Source: JAXGQD01 sp040766665
GTDB lineage: Bacteria; Bacillota; Clostridia; Saccharofermentanales; Fastidiosipilaceae
Direction of reading: 5' to 3'
Assembly (NCBI GenBank): GCA_040766665.1
Contig: JAXGQD010000002.1
Span: forward strand, 124,001 to 188,000
DNA length: 64,000 nucleotides
Part shown: piece by piece, positions 56,098 to 64,000 of the stretch
How positions within the stretch are numbered: position 1 is the stretch's first letter
Layout of the letters: each line of letters starts with the position of its first letter
The notes under the pieces: generated by a model
Databases searched by the model: none
What the model saw: the letters and a program-made list of their open reading frames with translations, nothing else
What the model was told of the DNA's origin: nothing
Position numbers and translations under genes: made by a program

Positions 56098-56880
56098 ATG
56101 AACGAAATTGGAAAAAGCATCAAGAAACCGCTGATTATAAGTAAGCCTTCCGCCAAACGCAAGGATACACCTCGCCCCAAACCCATGGATCGCAGATTTT
56201 CCGGCCGCTTCTTTTATCATCTGGGCATGCTTGTGACGCGGCTGGGCGTCAAAATTGAGGTCAGAGGCTTGGAGAACCTTCCTAAAACTTCACCCTACGT
56301 ACTCGCTGCCAATCATGAAACTTTTGTCGACGGAATGTGGATTATGTCTGCATTGCCAAAAGACCAATACAAAAAGTTCTGCTGCATCGGTGCCGAGGAC
56401 TTGCTGACCAAGTATGGTCCTTTCGGGAAGATTATCATGCGTGTCGGCAGAGGCATCCCTCTCAATCGCAACGGCAATCCAGCTAGAGCACTGATTAGCG
56501 CCAAAGAGGCCCTGGAAGAAGGGAGCAATATTTTATTGATCCATCCCGAGGGCACACGCAGTAAAACCGGAAAACTGGGGCAAATTCATGAAGGTGCCGC
56601 TTTTATTGCCAAAAAAGCCGACGTTCCTTTGGTACCGGTCTTTTTAGACGGCGCTTACAACATCTTTAATCCGCACATGAATTTGCCGACCCTGCGCCAC
56701 CCGGTAACCAAGAAGAGACATCGCCTCATTATCACCTTTGGAAAGATGCTCAATCCAAAGCACTATGTCAATGCGAAAGCGATGAATCAGGTTTTGACCG
56801 AATGGTTCCAGGAGAGTTTTGCCAAAAAAGAAATTCCTAACCTTAAAATGCGCAGAAAAAAGAAAGCTTTAAAAGCCTAA
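56098..56880 (+). CDS. plsC: 1-acyl-sn-glycerol-3-phosphate acyltransferase family
   Basis: Adds the second acyl chain in phosphatidic acid synthesis. 260 residues with the NHETFVDG motif (His-x4-Asp catalytic pair) near residue 65, GRGIPLNRNGN, the PEGTRSKTG motif and VPVFLDGAYNIF. The N-terminal 30 residues are basic and the C-terminus is very Lys/Arg-rich. A strong AAAGGAGG precedes the ATG. It ends 3 bp from the convergent lipid-kinase gene. Confidence 0.93.
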   Translation: MNEIGKSIKKPLIISKPSAKRKDTPRPKPMDRRFSGRFFYHLGMLVTRLGVKIEVRGLENLPKTSPYVLAANHETFVDGMWIMSALPKDQYKKFCCIGAEDLLTKYGPFGKIIMRVGRGIPLNRNGNPARALISAKEALEEGSNILLIHPEGTRSKTGKLGQIHEGAAFIAKKADVPLVPVFLDGAYNIFNPHMNLPTLRHPVTKKRHRLIITFGKMLNPKHYVNAKAMNQVLTEWFQESFAKKEIPNLKMRRKKKALKA

Positions 56881-56883
56881 GTG

Positions 56884-58020
56884 CTAGAGCGCACGCAGAT
56901 TTTCATGAGCAGCAGCCTTCGGCATAGACAGCCGCAAGGCTTTTTCTTTGACCGAAAAGTCGATGCTTTTGCTATATAGGATTTCGCCGTCATAAGTGAT
57001 GACGAGAGGCTGTCCGGCCTGAGCAGAAAGCAGTCTACCCGAGCGCGCAGAAAACATGTATAGAATATCGTGTTGCTGGGCTTCTCCCTTGCGGTACGCC
57101 CCAATCAGCCGGGCGATTTTTTTCAGGTTCAAGGGTTTGGAAATGATGATTTCAATCACACCGTCTTGCAGATTCATAAAAGGATTGGGTTGAAAGCCAC
57201 CGCCGTAATAACGTGCATTGGCCAGGGCGGCTAAGGAATAGTTTTGAGTACCTGAAATAGTCAGTGGAACAGCCGGAAGCTGCGCTGACTCACTTCGAGT
57301 CGGCGGATCCCATTTTTTTCCCTGAAATTGATAATCCAAAACAAACTGTTTCTTTTTAAAGAGAGCCGGAAATACGGCAAAAATATAGGCAAACTTTCCC
57401 AGACCGGGTATACGCCGCACCAATTTAGAGGCTGTGATGGCAACAGCCGAGTCAAAGCCGATTGACATGACATTGACAAAACTATGCTTAAACTGCCGGT
57501 CATCGCTAAACTCCACCATATCTATGGCAAAATGCGCCAAGTCCGGCCAATGATCCGGCTCTTCACGATCACATTGCGCTTCGTCCAAACCCAATTCCAC
57601 TAGGAGACGCTGGCTCAGGCGATGCGTTTCTTTATAGATGGATTTCGAAAAATCGTTCCCGCTGCCGAAAGGTATCACCATCATGGAGGCTGCACTCCCC
57701 TGCAAAGCACGGGCCACTTCATTGACTGTGCCGTCTCCCCCACAGGCCAGAATCAGCAGTTCCTTGCCGTATTTCTGTGCCAAGTCTCGACACAGCGTCT
57801 GGCTGTTGCCGGTTTTAGCGTCACGGTAGACGCGGATTTCTTGACAGAGGCGGGCACTGTTTTGGGCGCGCAGAAGCAAAATACAGCCAGTCGCGCGGCG
57901 TCTGTCACTGAGCAAAACTTGCTCCATGCCGTTTGCCCGACCTTTTTTTTGTAGGCGCTCAATTAAATGCTGGCTTTTGCCGTTACCGGCATGCGGATTA
58001 AGTATAAAAACTAAGAGCAT
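56884..58020 (-). CDS. Diacylglycerol kinase family lipid kinase (DgkB/YegS type)
   Basis: 378 residues with FILNPHAGNGKS at the N-terminus, LACGGDGTVNEVARAL and VIPFGSGNDFSKS, the catalytic-domain signatures of DAGK-family lipid kinases. The later NARYYGGGFQPNPFMNLQDGVIEI segment belongs to the C-terminal beta domain. Likely recycles diacylglycerol into phosphatidic acid. A spacer rich in Arg/Cys at residues 35-75 is longer than usual. Third gene of MarR-ACP-kinase, 30 bp after the carrier protein. Confidence 0.9.
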   Translation of the reverse strand: MLLVFILNPHAGNGKSQHLIERLQKKGRANGMEQVLLSDRRRATGCILLLRAQNSARLCQEIRVYRDAKTGNSQTLCRDLAQKYGKELLILACGGDGTVNEVARALQGSAASMMVIPFGSGNDFSKSIYKETHRLSQRLLVELGLDEAQCDREEPDHWPDLAHFAIDMVEFSDDRQFKHSFVNVMSIGFDSAVAITASKLVRRIPGLGKFAYIFAVFPALFKKKQFVLDYQFQGKKWDPPTRSESAQLPAVPLTISGTQNYSLAALANARYYGGGFQPNPFMNLQDGVIEIIISKPLNLKKIARLIGAYRKGEAQQHDILYMFSARSGRLLSAQAGQPLVITYDGEILYSKSIDFSVKEKALRLSMPKAAAHENLRAL

Positions 58021-58050
58021 GCAATTCCTCGATATTCAGGTCCAACCTGC

Positions 58051-58305
58051 TCAACTACGTGGGCTCTGCAAATATCTCTCGAGGTACTTAACCACATCGT
58101 CGATGTCATGCATGCGTTCTGATAGTTCGTCTGAAATTTCCAAATTAAACGTGCGCTCCAAATCAACGATTACCTCAATAATGGCAAGCGAATCCAGACA
58201 CAAGTCTTCGATGAAGTCACGCTGCGGGGTGATTTCCGATGCGGGTATGCCTGAAGCGGCTGCCACAATTTCTGTGACTTTCTTGGTGATTTCGGCCCTG
58301 TTCAT
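58051..58305 (-). CDS. acpP: Acyl carrier protein
   Basis: 84 residues with the 4'-phosphopantetheine attachment Ser in DLCLDSLAIIEVIVDLE (residue about 39) and a four-helix ACP layout. The DSL triad is intact. It overlaps the MarR gene by four bases and precedes the lipid kinase. It could be the fatty-acid carrier or a second, special-purpose one, since no fab genes are near. Confidence 0.92.
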   Translation of the reverse strand: MNRAEITKKVTEIVAAASGIPASEITPQRDFIEDLCLDSLAIIEVIVDLERTFNLEISDELSERMHDIDDVVKYLERYLQSPRS

Positions 58306-58820
58306 GTCTCATCTTCCTGTTTTTCTTTGACCAGTGTTTCCTCACGGGCTTTGATTTTTCGGGCTTTATAATCTAAATATTGATCCATCATGAAGGCATT
58401 CATGTTACTTAAAAAATCATAAAACATGCGCTGCTCTTGTTCGCTGGTGTCGTGTAAAACACGTTGCATCAGCACACGATTGAATTTTCTGAACAAACGT
58501 AACGCCACTTGTCCCTCGCGCGTCAGGCTGAGCAAGACGCGGCGTTGATCTTCCGAAGCACGATGGCGACGTACATAGCCTTTCTTGACCAACTTATTGA
58601 TGGCCACGGTTAAAGTTCCCAAAGTGATGCGCAACTCCTGTGCTGTTTCACCCATGGTTTTTTCGCCATGTAAGCCAATGGCTTTGAGCGTGCGCAAGTC
58701 ATTTCTGGACAGATTTCTAAAACGGCCGTCCTGCAAAGCGGCCTCTGTTGTCAAGACCAGCTTCTCATGCAAGTCTAAAAATAATTCCAGCAGTTCTTCC
58801 TGGTATTCGCTATCGGTCAA
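58302..58820 (-). CDS. MarR-family transcriptional regulator (FabT-like context)
   Basis: 172 residues with a winged helix: GEKTMGETAQELRITLGTLTVAINKLVKKGYVRRHRASEDQRRVLLSLT is the MarR DNA-binding core (about residues 52-100), followed by dimerisation helices and a charged tail. The start is TTG at 58820 behind GGGGGAAAA. Tight coupling to an ACP gene resembles FabT, the MarR repressor of fatty-acid synthesis that uses acyl-ACP as co-repressor; this function is inferred from context. Confidence 0.85.
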   Translation of the reverse strand: MTDSEYQEELLELFLDLHEKLVLTTEAALQDGRFRNLSRNDLRTLKAIGLHGEKTMGETAQELRITLGTLTVAINKLVKKGYVRRHRASEDQRRVLLSLTREGQVALRLFRKFNRVLMQRVLHDTSEQEQRMFYDFLSNMNAFMMDQYLDYKARKIKAREETLVKEKQEDET

Positions 58821-58844
58821 CGTATTTTCCCCCAGCTATAAAGA

Positions 58845-58870
58845 GCGGGGCAGCCGCAAGACTGCCCCCC
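58845..58870 (-). terminator. Terminator hairpin after ackA
   Basis: GGGGCAG and CTGCCCC pair around 8 bases on the minus strand, followed by a short T-stretch (GCTCTTT). Confidence 0.6.
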
Positions 58871-58888
58871 AATCCGTCACAATGTTAT

Positions 58889-60087
58889 TTAAACCTTAAC
58901 CAGGCGCAAGACTTCTCTGGCAATGGAAAGTTCTTCGTTCGTCGGTACAACCAGAATCTTGACTCTGGAATCAGGCATACTGAGGTCCGCCTCACCGCGT
59001 AGGCCGATGTTCTTTTCAAAGTCGAACTTCACGCCCATGTACTCCAAGCCACGCATCGCACGCTCTCTGATTTCCGGTGTGTTCTCACCGATACCGGCAG
59101 TAAAGACGATCACATCGACGCCACCCATAGCGGCTTGGCATAGATCGTCTGCTGTGCTGATTTGGTAACCGAAGACATCAGGGCCAAAACCGCTCTCTTA
59201 TTACCTTCGTCGGCGGCTTGGCAAAGGTCACGGAAATCGGAGCTCAGACCGGAGATGCCCAGGACGCCCGATTCTTTGTTCATGACACGGTCCGCTTCTT
59301 TGACACTACTGAGTACGCCTTTTTCCAGGAGGTGGCTGATAATTGCAATATCGATATCACCGCAACGTGTGCCCATCGGCAAACCGGCAATCGGCGTCAT
59401 GCCCATGCTGGTATCGACTGATTTGCCACCGTCTACAGCTGTAATCGAGGAGCCGTTGCCCAGGTGGCAGGTGATGATTTTCAGATCAGCCACATCTTTG
59501 CCCAACATTTCTGCGGCCCGTTTGGCTACGAAGTCGTGGGAAGTGCCGTGGAAGCCATAGCGGCGCACATTGTGGTCGCGATAGTACTTGTAAGGAATGC
59601 CATAGATGTAGGCATAGTTAGGCATGGTCTGATGGAAAGCCGTATCAAAAACCGCGACTTGGGGAGTACCGGGCATTGCGGCTTCACAGGCCAGAATACC
59701 GGTCATGTTGGCCGGGTTGTGCAGAGGGGCTAAATCATAACATTTGCGAATAGCGTCTTTTACTTCTTCGTTGATAATCGCAGAGCTGGAGAAGGCTTCA
59801 CCGCCGTGCACCACACGATGGCCTACCGCATCGATTTCCGACATGTCCTTAATGACACCGTTTTTTTCCGAAGTCAGAATTTTGATGACTTCGCGGACGG
59901 CATCGTTATGGTCTTTCAGTTGGACATCAAAGCCGACTTGATCGCGTCCGGTCACGGTGTGCCTGATAAAGGAGGCGTCGATACCGATGCGCTCGCAGTT
60001 GCCTTTTGCCAATAAGGTTTTCGAAATACTGTCAAGGAACTGATATTTTAACGAAGAACTGCCTGCATTGATTACTAAAATTTTCAT
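58889..60087 (-). CDS. ackA: Acetate kinase, one frameshift
   Basis: Converts acetyl phosphate and ADP to acetate and ATP. Signatures: VINAGSSSLKYQ at the start, HRVVHGGEAFSSS, RRYGFHGTSHDFVAKRA and CHLGNGSSITAVDGGKSVDTSMG. The frame is clean from 60087 to about 59180. One missing base there (GCCCTGGATG read as GCCCTGATG) shifts the end. The correct frame continues as DVFGYQIST and AMGGVDVIVFTAGIGENTPEIRERA to the stop at 58889. Restored length 399 is normal. Follows pta by 16 bp. Confidence 0.93.
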
Positions 60088-60103
60088 GATTTTTCCTTCT
60101 CTC

Positions 60104-61093
60104 TTATGATTGGGCCTGAACCGCGGTAATTGCTACAACGCCAACGATGTCATCTGCCACGCAGCCACGGGATAAATCGTTGACCGGACGGGCAATGCCT
60201 TGGGTGATCGGGCCGTACGCTTCAGCCTTGGCGAGGCGCTGTACCAATTTGTAGCCGATGTTACCGGCATTGAGGTCAGGAAAAACCAAAACATTGGCGG
60301 TTCCTGCCACGCTGCTCTCGGGCGCTTTGGATTTGCCAACGGAAGGAACGATGGCGGCATCTAGCTGCAATTCGCCGTCTAAAGCCAGTTCGGGGGCTTT
60401 TTCCTTGGCCAGGCGGGTCGCTTCAATGACTTTTTCAGTCAACTCACTTTTGGCACTACCCATCGTGGAATAGGAAAGCATGGCGACCTTCGGTTCTGCA
60501 TCAGCCAGCTGTTTGAAGGACTTCGCAGAAGAAAGGGCGATTTCGGAAAGGGCATTGGCATCCGGATTTTCGACCAGCCCGCTGTCAGCAAAAATGAAGA
60601 GGCCGTTATGTCCGAATTCACAGTTCGGCACGTCCATCATAAAGAAAGCGGAAACCAACTTTGTTCCTGGCGCCGTTTTCAGAATCTGTAATGCGGGGCG
60701 CAATGTATTAGAGGTGCTGTTGACTGCACCGGCCACCATGCCGTCGGCAGCACCTTGTTTAACCATCATCACGGCAAAAAAGAGCGGGTCAAGCATGGTC
60801 TCGCGGGCTTTTTCGATGGTCATGCCTTTGTGCTTGCGCAGTTCATAAAAGGCTTGGGAGTATGCCTCCTTTTCAGCAAAGGCCACGGGGTCAATGATTT
60901 TGGCTTTAGAAACATCCCAGTCAGCGGCGGACTCTATAATTTTGGCTGCATCACCAATCAACACGATATCCGCAATATCTTTCTCGTAGATTTTAGCTGT
61001 CGCCTCCAGCGTACGGATGTCATACGATTCCGGGAGAACAATAGTCTTTCTGTCCGATTTAGCTTTCGCGATTACGGTCTCAATAAAGCTCAT
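60104..61093 (-). CDS. pta: Phosphate acetyltransferase
   Basis: Makes acetyl phosphate from acetyl-CoA. 329 residues, the short Pta form, with IVLPESYDIRTLEATAKI, KQGAADGMVAGAVNST and the C-terminal FPDLNAGNIGYKLVQRLAKAEAYGPITQGI signature. Start at 61093 follows GAAAGAGGG; the longer open frame to 61216 runs through the promoter. Together with ackA it forms the substrate-level phosphorylation route to acetate. Confidence 0.95.
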   Translation of the reverse strand: MSFIETVIAKAKSDRKTIVLPESYDIRTLEATAKIYEKDIADIVLIGDAAKIIESAADWDVSKAKIIDPVAFAEKEAYSQAFYELRKHKGMTIEKARETMLDPLFFAVMMVKQGAADGMVAGAVNSTSNTLRPALQILKTAPGTKLVSAFFMMDVPNCEFGHNGLFIFADSGLVENPDANALSEIALSSAKSFKQLADAEPKVAMLSYSTMGSAKSELTEKVIEATRLAKEKAPELALDGELQLDAAIVPSVGKSKAPESSVAGTANVLVFPDLNAGNIGYKLVQRLAKAEAYGPITQGIARPVNDLSRGCVADDIVGVVAITAVQAQS

Positions 61094-61187
61094 AAATAAC
61101 CCTCTTTCTTCTATGTGATTTTTCTTTGAATACATCATGCAGAACGCATTGGCAAAAGGCTCAATAACGCCTGTTTTATCTAAAGGT

Positions 61188-61216
61188 AGTATAACGAGAA
61201 GACCATCAAAGTTCAA
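61188..61216 (-). promoter_or_regulatory. Promoter of pta-ackA
   Basis: On the minus strand TTGAAC (61216-61211), 17 bp, TATACT (61193-61188). Confidence 0.65.
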
Positions 61217-61262
61217 TCATCAAAGTAATTATCGGAGGCTGTTATTCTCGTGAGCACCTTTG

Positions 61263-62010
61263 TTATGGACTGTTTTTGTCCCATACAGGAGTTCCGGTCT
61301 TGCACTTCCGTTTTTCGTCCGCTGGCAACCGCGGCACAAGCACTTCACAAAGCCCCGCTTGCAGCAAAGTCTTCCCCGCTTCAAAGCGTCGCCCCTGAGG
61401 TTAAAATATCATCAATGCGTTTTCCCTCAACTTTTTCAGTAAGCCTAAAGGCCTCCACAACGTTATCAGCCGTTCTTCAAAACGAAACTCGCTTTGTCTC
61501 GCCAAGTCTTTTTTCTTTGCCAAGGAAGGCGTCACATAGGCCAGTCGGCTCGCTCTGCGGCTGCTATGGCGATCATTTCTGCCTGATTATGAGCCCTGCT
61601 GCGCTGTCGTTTTTGACTTGGTAGCGGCAGTCACACACCAGTTTTCTTCATTTCTCTGCACGAGCTCTCTGGCGATTAGATCACCCAAAATTTGTCCCAG
61701 TGGTGTTGCATTAGCTAAGCGATTGCCAAATTTCAAGCTGCGTAATAATGCCGGGATTGCTCCACGATAATGAAAAGCAAGGAGGCAGAATAATTGCTGT
61801 TCGAGTAAACGTTGTTCTTTTGAACCCTGCAGCTTAAAGCGCCAGGTTAAAAGTGGCAAAGACGTTCATGCACACGTCGCCAGGGCAGGCTTGCACAGCA
61901 AGCTGTGCAAAGGTCCGCGTAGGTTTGCTTAGCGCAATGCGCTTCCCACGAACTACACAAGAGTTCGGAAATACAACTTGCGCAAATTTCGTTTCAAAGC
62001 AGCCCAGCAT
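61263..62010 (-). pseudogene. comFC: ComFC-family phosphoribosyltransferase-like protein, broken by several frameshifts
   Basis: ComFC-type proteins act in DNA uptake and recombination. Pieces in order on the minus strand: a start at 62010 (MLGCFETKFAQVVFPNSC, Cys of the zinc finger), CAKQTYADLCTACCASLPWRRV in another frame, then YRGAIPALLRSLKFGNRLA (61587-61859), and finally VVEAFRLTEKVEGKRIDDILTSGATL near 61400, which carries the PRPP-binding motif. Each is in a different frame and at least four one-base changes are needed. The total span would give about 250 residues, normal for the family. It sits between metK and pta. Confidence 0.72.
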
Positions 62011-62049
62011 CCTGCAATCCTCAAGCTTGCCTGGTATCAAACGCTGATT

Positions 62050-63264
62050 TTAGGACTCTATCATTGCGCGGGTTAACTCGGCTTTCACCGCCTCGACCTT
62101 ACTCAGCTTCTCCCAAGGCAAATCCAAATCATTGCGTCCGAAATGTCCGTAAGCGGCAGTCTGCGTATAGATGGGACGGCGCAAATCGAGTTCCCTAATA
62201 ATCGCTGCGGGCGTAAGTGGGAAGAGCTTCTCTACGATCTGAATCAAGGCTTCATCGGATACCACACCGGTACCAAAGCTGTCTATGGCTATAGAAACTG
62301 GCTTCGCTATGCCAATGGAGTAAGCCAGCTGAATTTGTAAGCGGCTGGCAGCCCCTGCCGCCACCAGGTTTTTCGCAATGAAACGAGCCGCATAGGAAGC
62401 GGAACGATCCACTTTGGTGGGGTCTTTACCTGAGAAACAGCCGCCACCGTGCGCTGCCGCTCCTCCATAAGTATCAACGATGATTTTTCTGCCGGTCAGG
62501 CCAGAATCCCCTTGCGGTCCACCCACAACAAAACGGCCGGTCGGATTGATATAAATCTTGGTTGACTCCGTCATCAGTTCTGTAGGAATCACCTTTTTGA
62601 TCACTTCCTCCATGATGTCATGGTGCAACTGCTTTTCATCGTAATTCGGATCATGCTGTGTGGAAACCACGATGGTATCTACGCCAATCGCTTTGTATCC
62701 TTCATAGGCAACCGTGATTTGCGCCTTGCCGTCAGGTCTGAGTAGAGGCAGTACTTTTTCCTTACGTACTTTGGCCATTTGACGACAGATTTTATGAGAC
62801 AAATCAATCGGCAAAGGCATGTATGATTCCGTTTCATCACAGGCAAAACCAAACATCATGCCCTGGTCACCGGCTCCTGTTTGCATGTCTACATCTGCCG
62901 AAGCATTATCCCTAATCTCAAAGGCTTTATTGACTCCTTGTGCGATATCCGGTGATTGCTCATTGATTGAACTGAGCACCGCACAAGTATCTGCATCGAA
63001 ACCGTATTTCGCGCGGTCATAACCGATTTCCCGCACCGTGTTTCTGACCACATTCTGAATATCGACATAGGCTTCGGTGCTGACTTCACCGGTCACAAAC
63101 ACAAAACCGGTGGTGCAGATGCATTCACAGGCCACTCTTGCTTGTGGGTCTTGTTTAATGATCTCATCTAATATGGCATCCGAAATCTGATCGCAGAGTT
63201 TGTCGGGATGCCCCTCTGTCACCGACTCAGAAGAAAACAAACGTCTTTCTTTTTGTAGATTCAT
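62050..63264 (-). CDS. metK: S-adenosylmethionine synthetase
   Basis: Makes SAM from methionine and ATP. 404 residues with FSSESVTEGHPDKLCDQISDAILD at the start, GAGDQGMMFGFACDET and GGGCFSGKDPTKVDRSASY, the family signatures, and the C-terminal FGRNDLDLPWEK. Start at 63264 chosen for GGCGAGGTAGC; a longer frame to 63345 has no ribosome site. Expression is under the SAM riboswitch upstream. Confidence 0.97.
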   Translation of the reverse strand: MNLQKERRLFSSESVTEGHPDKLCDQISDAILDEIIKQDPQARVACECICTTGFVFVTGEVSTEAYVDIQNVVRNTVREIGYDRAKYGFDADTCAVLSSINEQSPDIAQGVNKAFEIRDNASADVDMQTGAGDQGMMFGFACDETESYMPLPIDLSHKICRQMAKVRKEKVLPLLRPDGKAQITVAYEGYKAIGVDTIVVSTQHDPNYDEKQLHHDIMEEVIKKVIPTELMTESTKIYINPTGRFVVGGPQGDSGLTGRKIIVDTYGGAAAHGGGCFSGKDPTKVDRSASYAARFIAKNLVAAGAASRLQIQLAYSIGIAKPVSIAIDSFGTGVVSDEALIQIVEKLFPLTPAAIIRELDLRRPIYTQTAAYGHFGRNDLDLPWEKLSKVEAVKAELTRAMIES

Positions 63265-63404
63265 CTTGCTACCTCGCCTTTCCTGATTGCTGCCCTGCTT
63301 GATTTGACAGCCGCTAATTATCACTATTTTCATGCCATTCATCATTTAATTGACTATGCCGTTTCTCTACAACCTTCCATTCGCTAGTGCCTCAAAAACG
63401 GTTT

Positions 63405-63437
63405 AAAAAAGTCGCCTCCGCAGCCTGCAGACACGAC
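63405..63437 (-). terminator. Intrinsic terminator of the metK riboswitch
   Basis: On the minus strand GTCG and CGAC close a stem containing GCA-GGC-TGC and are followed by six T, just downstream of the aptamer. It is the expected OFF-state hairpin. Confidence 0.75.
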
Positions 63438-63441
63438 ATTA

Positions 63442-63548
63442 TCGTAGAACCTCATCTCTCAGACAACGCTGTCGGATTTAGCACCGCTGCCATTTGGCCG
63501 GTTGCCGGACTTCATTGGGCCGATTCCCTCCGTCTCTCTTGATAAGTG
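63442..63548 (-). promoter_or_regulatory. SAM-I (S-box) riboswitch aptamer of metK
   Basis: The minus strand reads CTTATCAAGAGAG, GGAGGGA, GGCCC, ATGAAG and CCGGCAACC in order, then GGTGCTAAATCC and the closing GAGAGATGAGG. All are conserved S-box elements (P1/P2 kink-turn, J1/2, P3 and P4). Binding of SAM should favour the downstream terminator and lower metK expression. Confidence 0.92.
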
Positions 63549-63566
63549 CTATTCAGTTGTGCGCCT

Positions 63567-63595
63567 ATCCTAGCACAGGCAGGATAAGCTTTCAA
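63567..63595 (-). promoter_or_regulatory. Promoter of the metK riboswitch transcript
   Basis: On the minus strand TTGAAA (63595-63590), 17 bp, TAGGAT (63572-63567), ending about 20 bp before the aptamer. Confidence 0.7.
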
Positions 63596-63793
63596 GAGCC
63601 ACTGAGTCGATCAGTCGACGCGTCGGCGTAAAACGTACAAGGGCAAAATCAAGCGCCCTGCTCAAACATGCAAAAGCACGCCATTAAGGAAAGCTTTTTT
63701 AGAGAAATAACGAAATTTTCGGAAGAAAGCGGAGAGACTTTGCGCTTTTGCGACCCATAGCGCTTGCTAAACTCGGCTCGGAGGTTAAACACG

Positions 63794-64000
63794 ATGGAAT
63801 ACGCAATTATTTTGGATAGAGAAGCGGCTTTTGCCAATGCCTTATGTCGTTACCTACAAGAAAGATTTCCGACACTTGTTTGGTCTGCTTTCTCGAATAT
63901 CAAAGCACTGTACCAATTTATGCATAGCAAGCAGACTAAGCCTCAGGTCTTTCTTTACACGGCAAGTCAGTTTCCCGATTGGCTTCCCACTTGGTCATGC
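63794..64000 (+). CDS. Unknown protein, first 69 residues, cut by window edge
   Basis: An open frame starting at 63794 behind CGGAGG reads MEYAIILDREAAFANALCRYLQE and on without a stop to the edge. The alternation of strands and helices and the early ILDRE resemble the receiver-like N-terminal domain seen in some CpaE/MinD-like proteins, but too little is visible to name it. The 62-residue frame on the opposite strand over the same bases has no ribosome site. Confidence 0.55.
   Translation, partial: MEYAIILDREAAFANALCRYLQERFPTLVWSAFSNIKALYQFMHSKQTKPQVFLYTASQFPDWLPTWSC

Noticed and set aside
61250..61624. 124-residue plus-strand open frame
   Set aside because: Antisense to the comFC remnant, whose PRPP-binding motif and order of domains are recognisable on the minus strand.

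Overview
This window looks like a chromosome segment of a fermentative, low-to-mid GC member of the Clostridia (Bacillota). The evidence is an hrcA-first heat-shock operon with a perfect CIRCE operator, an S-box (SAM-I) riboswitch in front of metK, AddAB rather than RecBCD, a fused-tail pyruvate kinase, monofunctional BirA next to BioY, Pta-AckA, two iron-type alcohol dehydrogenases, and a J-domain protein with a cysteine-rich tail of a kind I associate with Clostridia. Genus cannot be read from the sequence. Almost all of the window is housekeeping; no rRNA, tRNA, prophage or CRISPR array was seen.

Layout. 1-3034: hrcA-grpE-dnaK on the minus strand (dnaK cut by the window edge) with promoter and CIRCE. 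3035-5320: a G/T-rich low-complexity tract, dispersed repeats and a decayed IS110-family element followed by a possible structured RNA. 5321-8893: a three-gene minus-strand string (AAA ATPase, DUF4276-like protein, hemW), the first two a candidate defence pair. 8963-16257: SPFH/NfeD pair, degenerate M28 lipoprotein, J-domain protein, membrane proteins, with a 1.4-kb block of tandem repeats at 13.2-14.6 kb. 16418-20045: gltX-glnS-yjbQ on the plus strand. 20.1-20.75 kb: a second repeat block. 20752-26942: lactaldehyde-reductase-like ADH, a heterodimeric ABC exporter and a divergent butanol-dehydrogenase-like ADH. 27407-33684: htrA; pyk-aldehyde dehydrogenase-birA-bioY. 34378-42183: membrane protein, rRNA pseudouridine synthase, greA-lysS, guaB, hydrolase, trxB. 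42557-46280: zinc-ribbon protein-mnmA, galK, tadA. 46277-55820: membrane protein, acyl-CoA synthetase, addB, addA. 56098-58820: plsC and MarR-ACP-lipid kinase (lipid genes). 58889-64000: pta-ackA, comFC remnant, metK with riboswitch, and the start of an unknown gene.

Two window-wide patterns stand out. First, intergenic DNA carries a modular family of palindromic repeats: a GTCGC-N15-GCGAC hairpin module and longer nested inverted-repeat modules built on TAATCCAAG or TTTGTACAA words joined to a shared CG-A/T-rich segment. Second, the heptamer GGCAAAA/TTTTGCC is very over-represented (about 105 sites by eye against about 8 expected on both strands).

Caution on quality: hrcA, addA, addB, comFC and the IS110 gene carry many apparent one-base deletions, and gltX, galK and ackA carry one each. 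Some deletions fall in homopolymers, so assembly error is likely for at least the essential genes. The broken genes are annotated over their full reconstructed extents.
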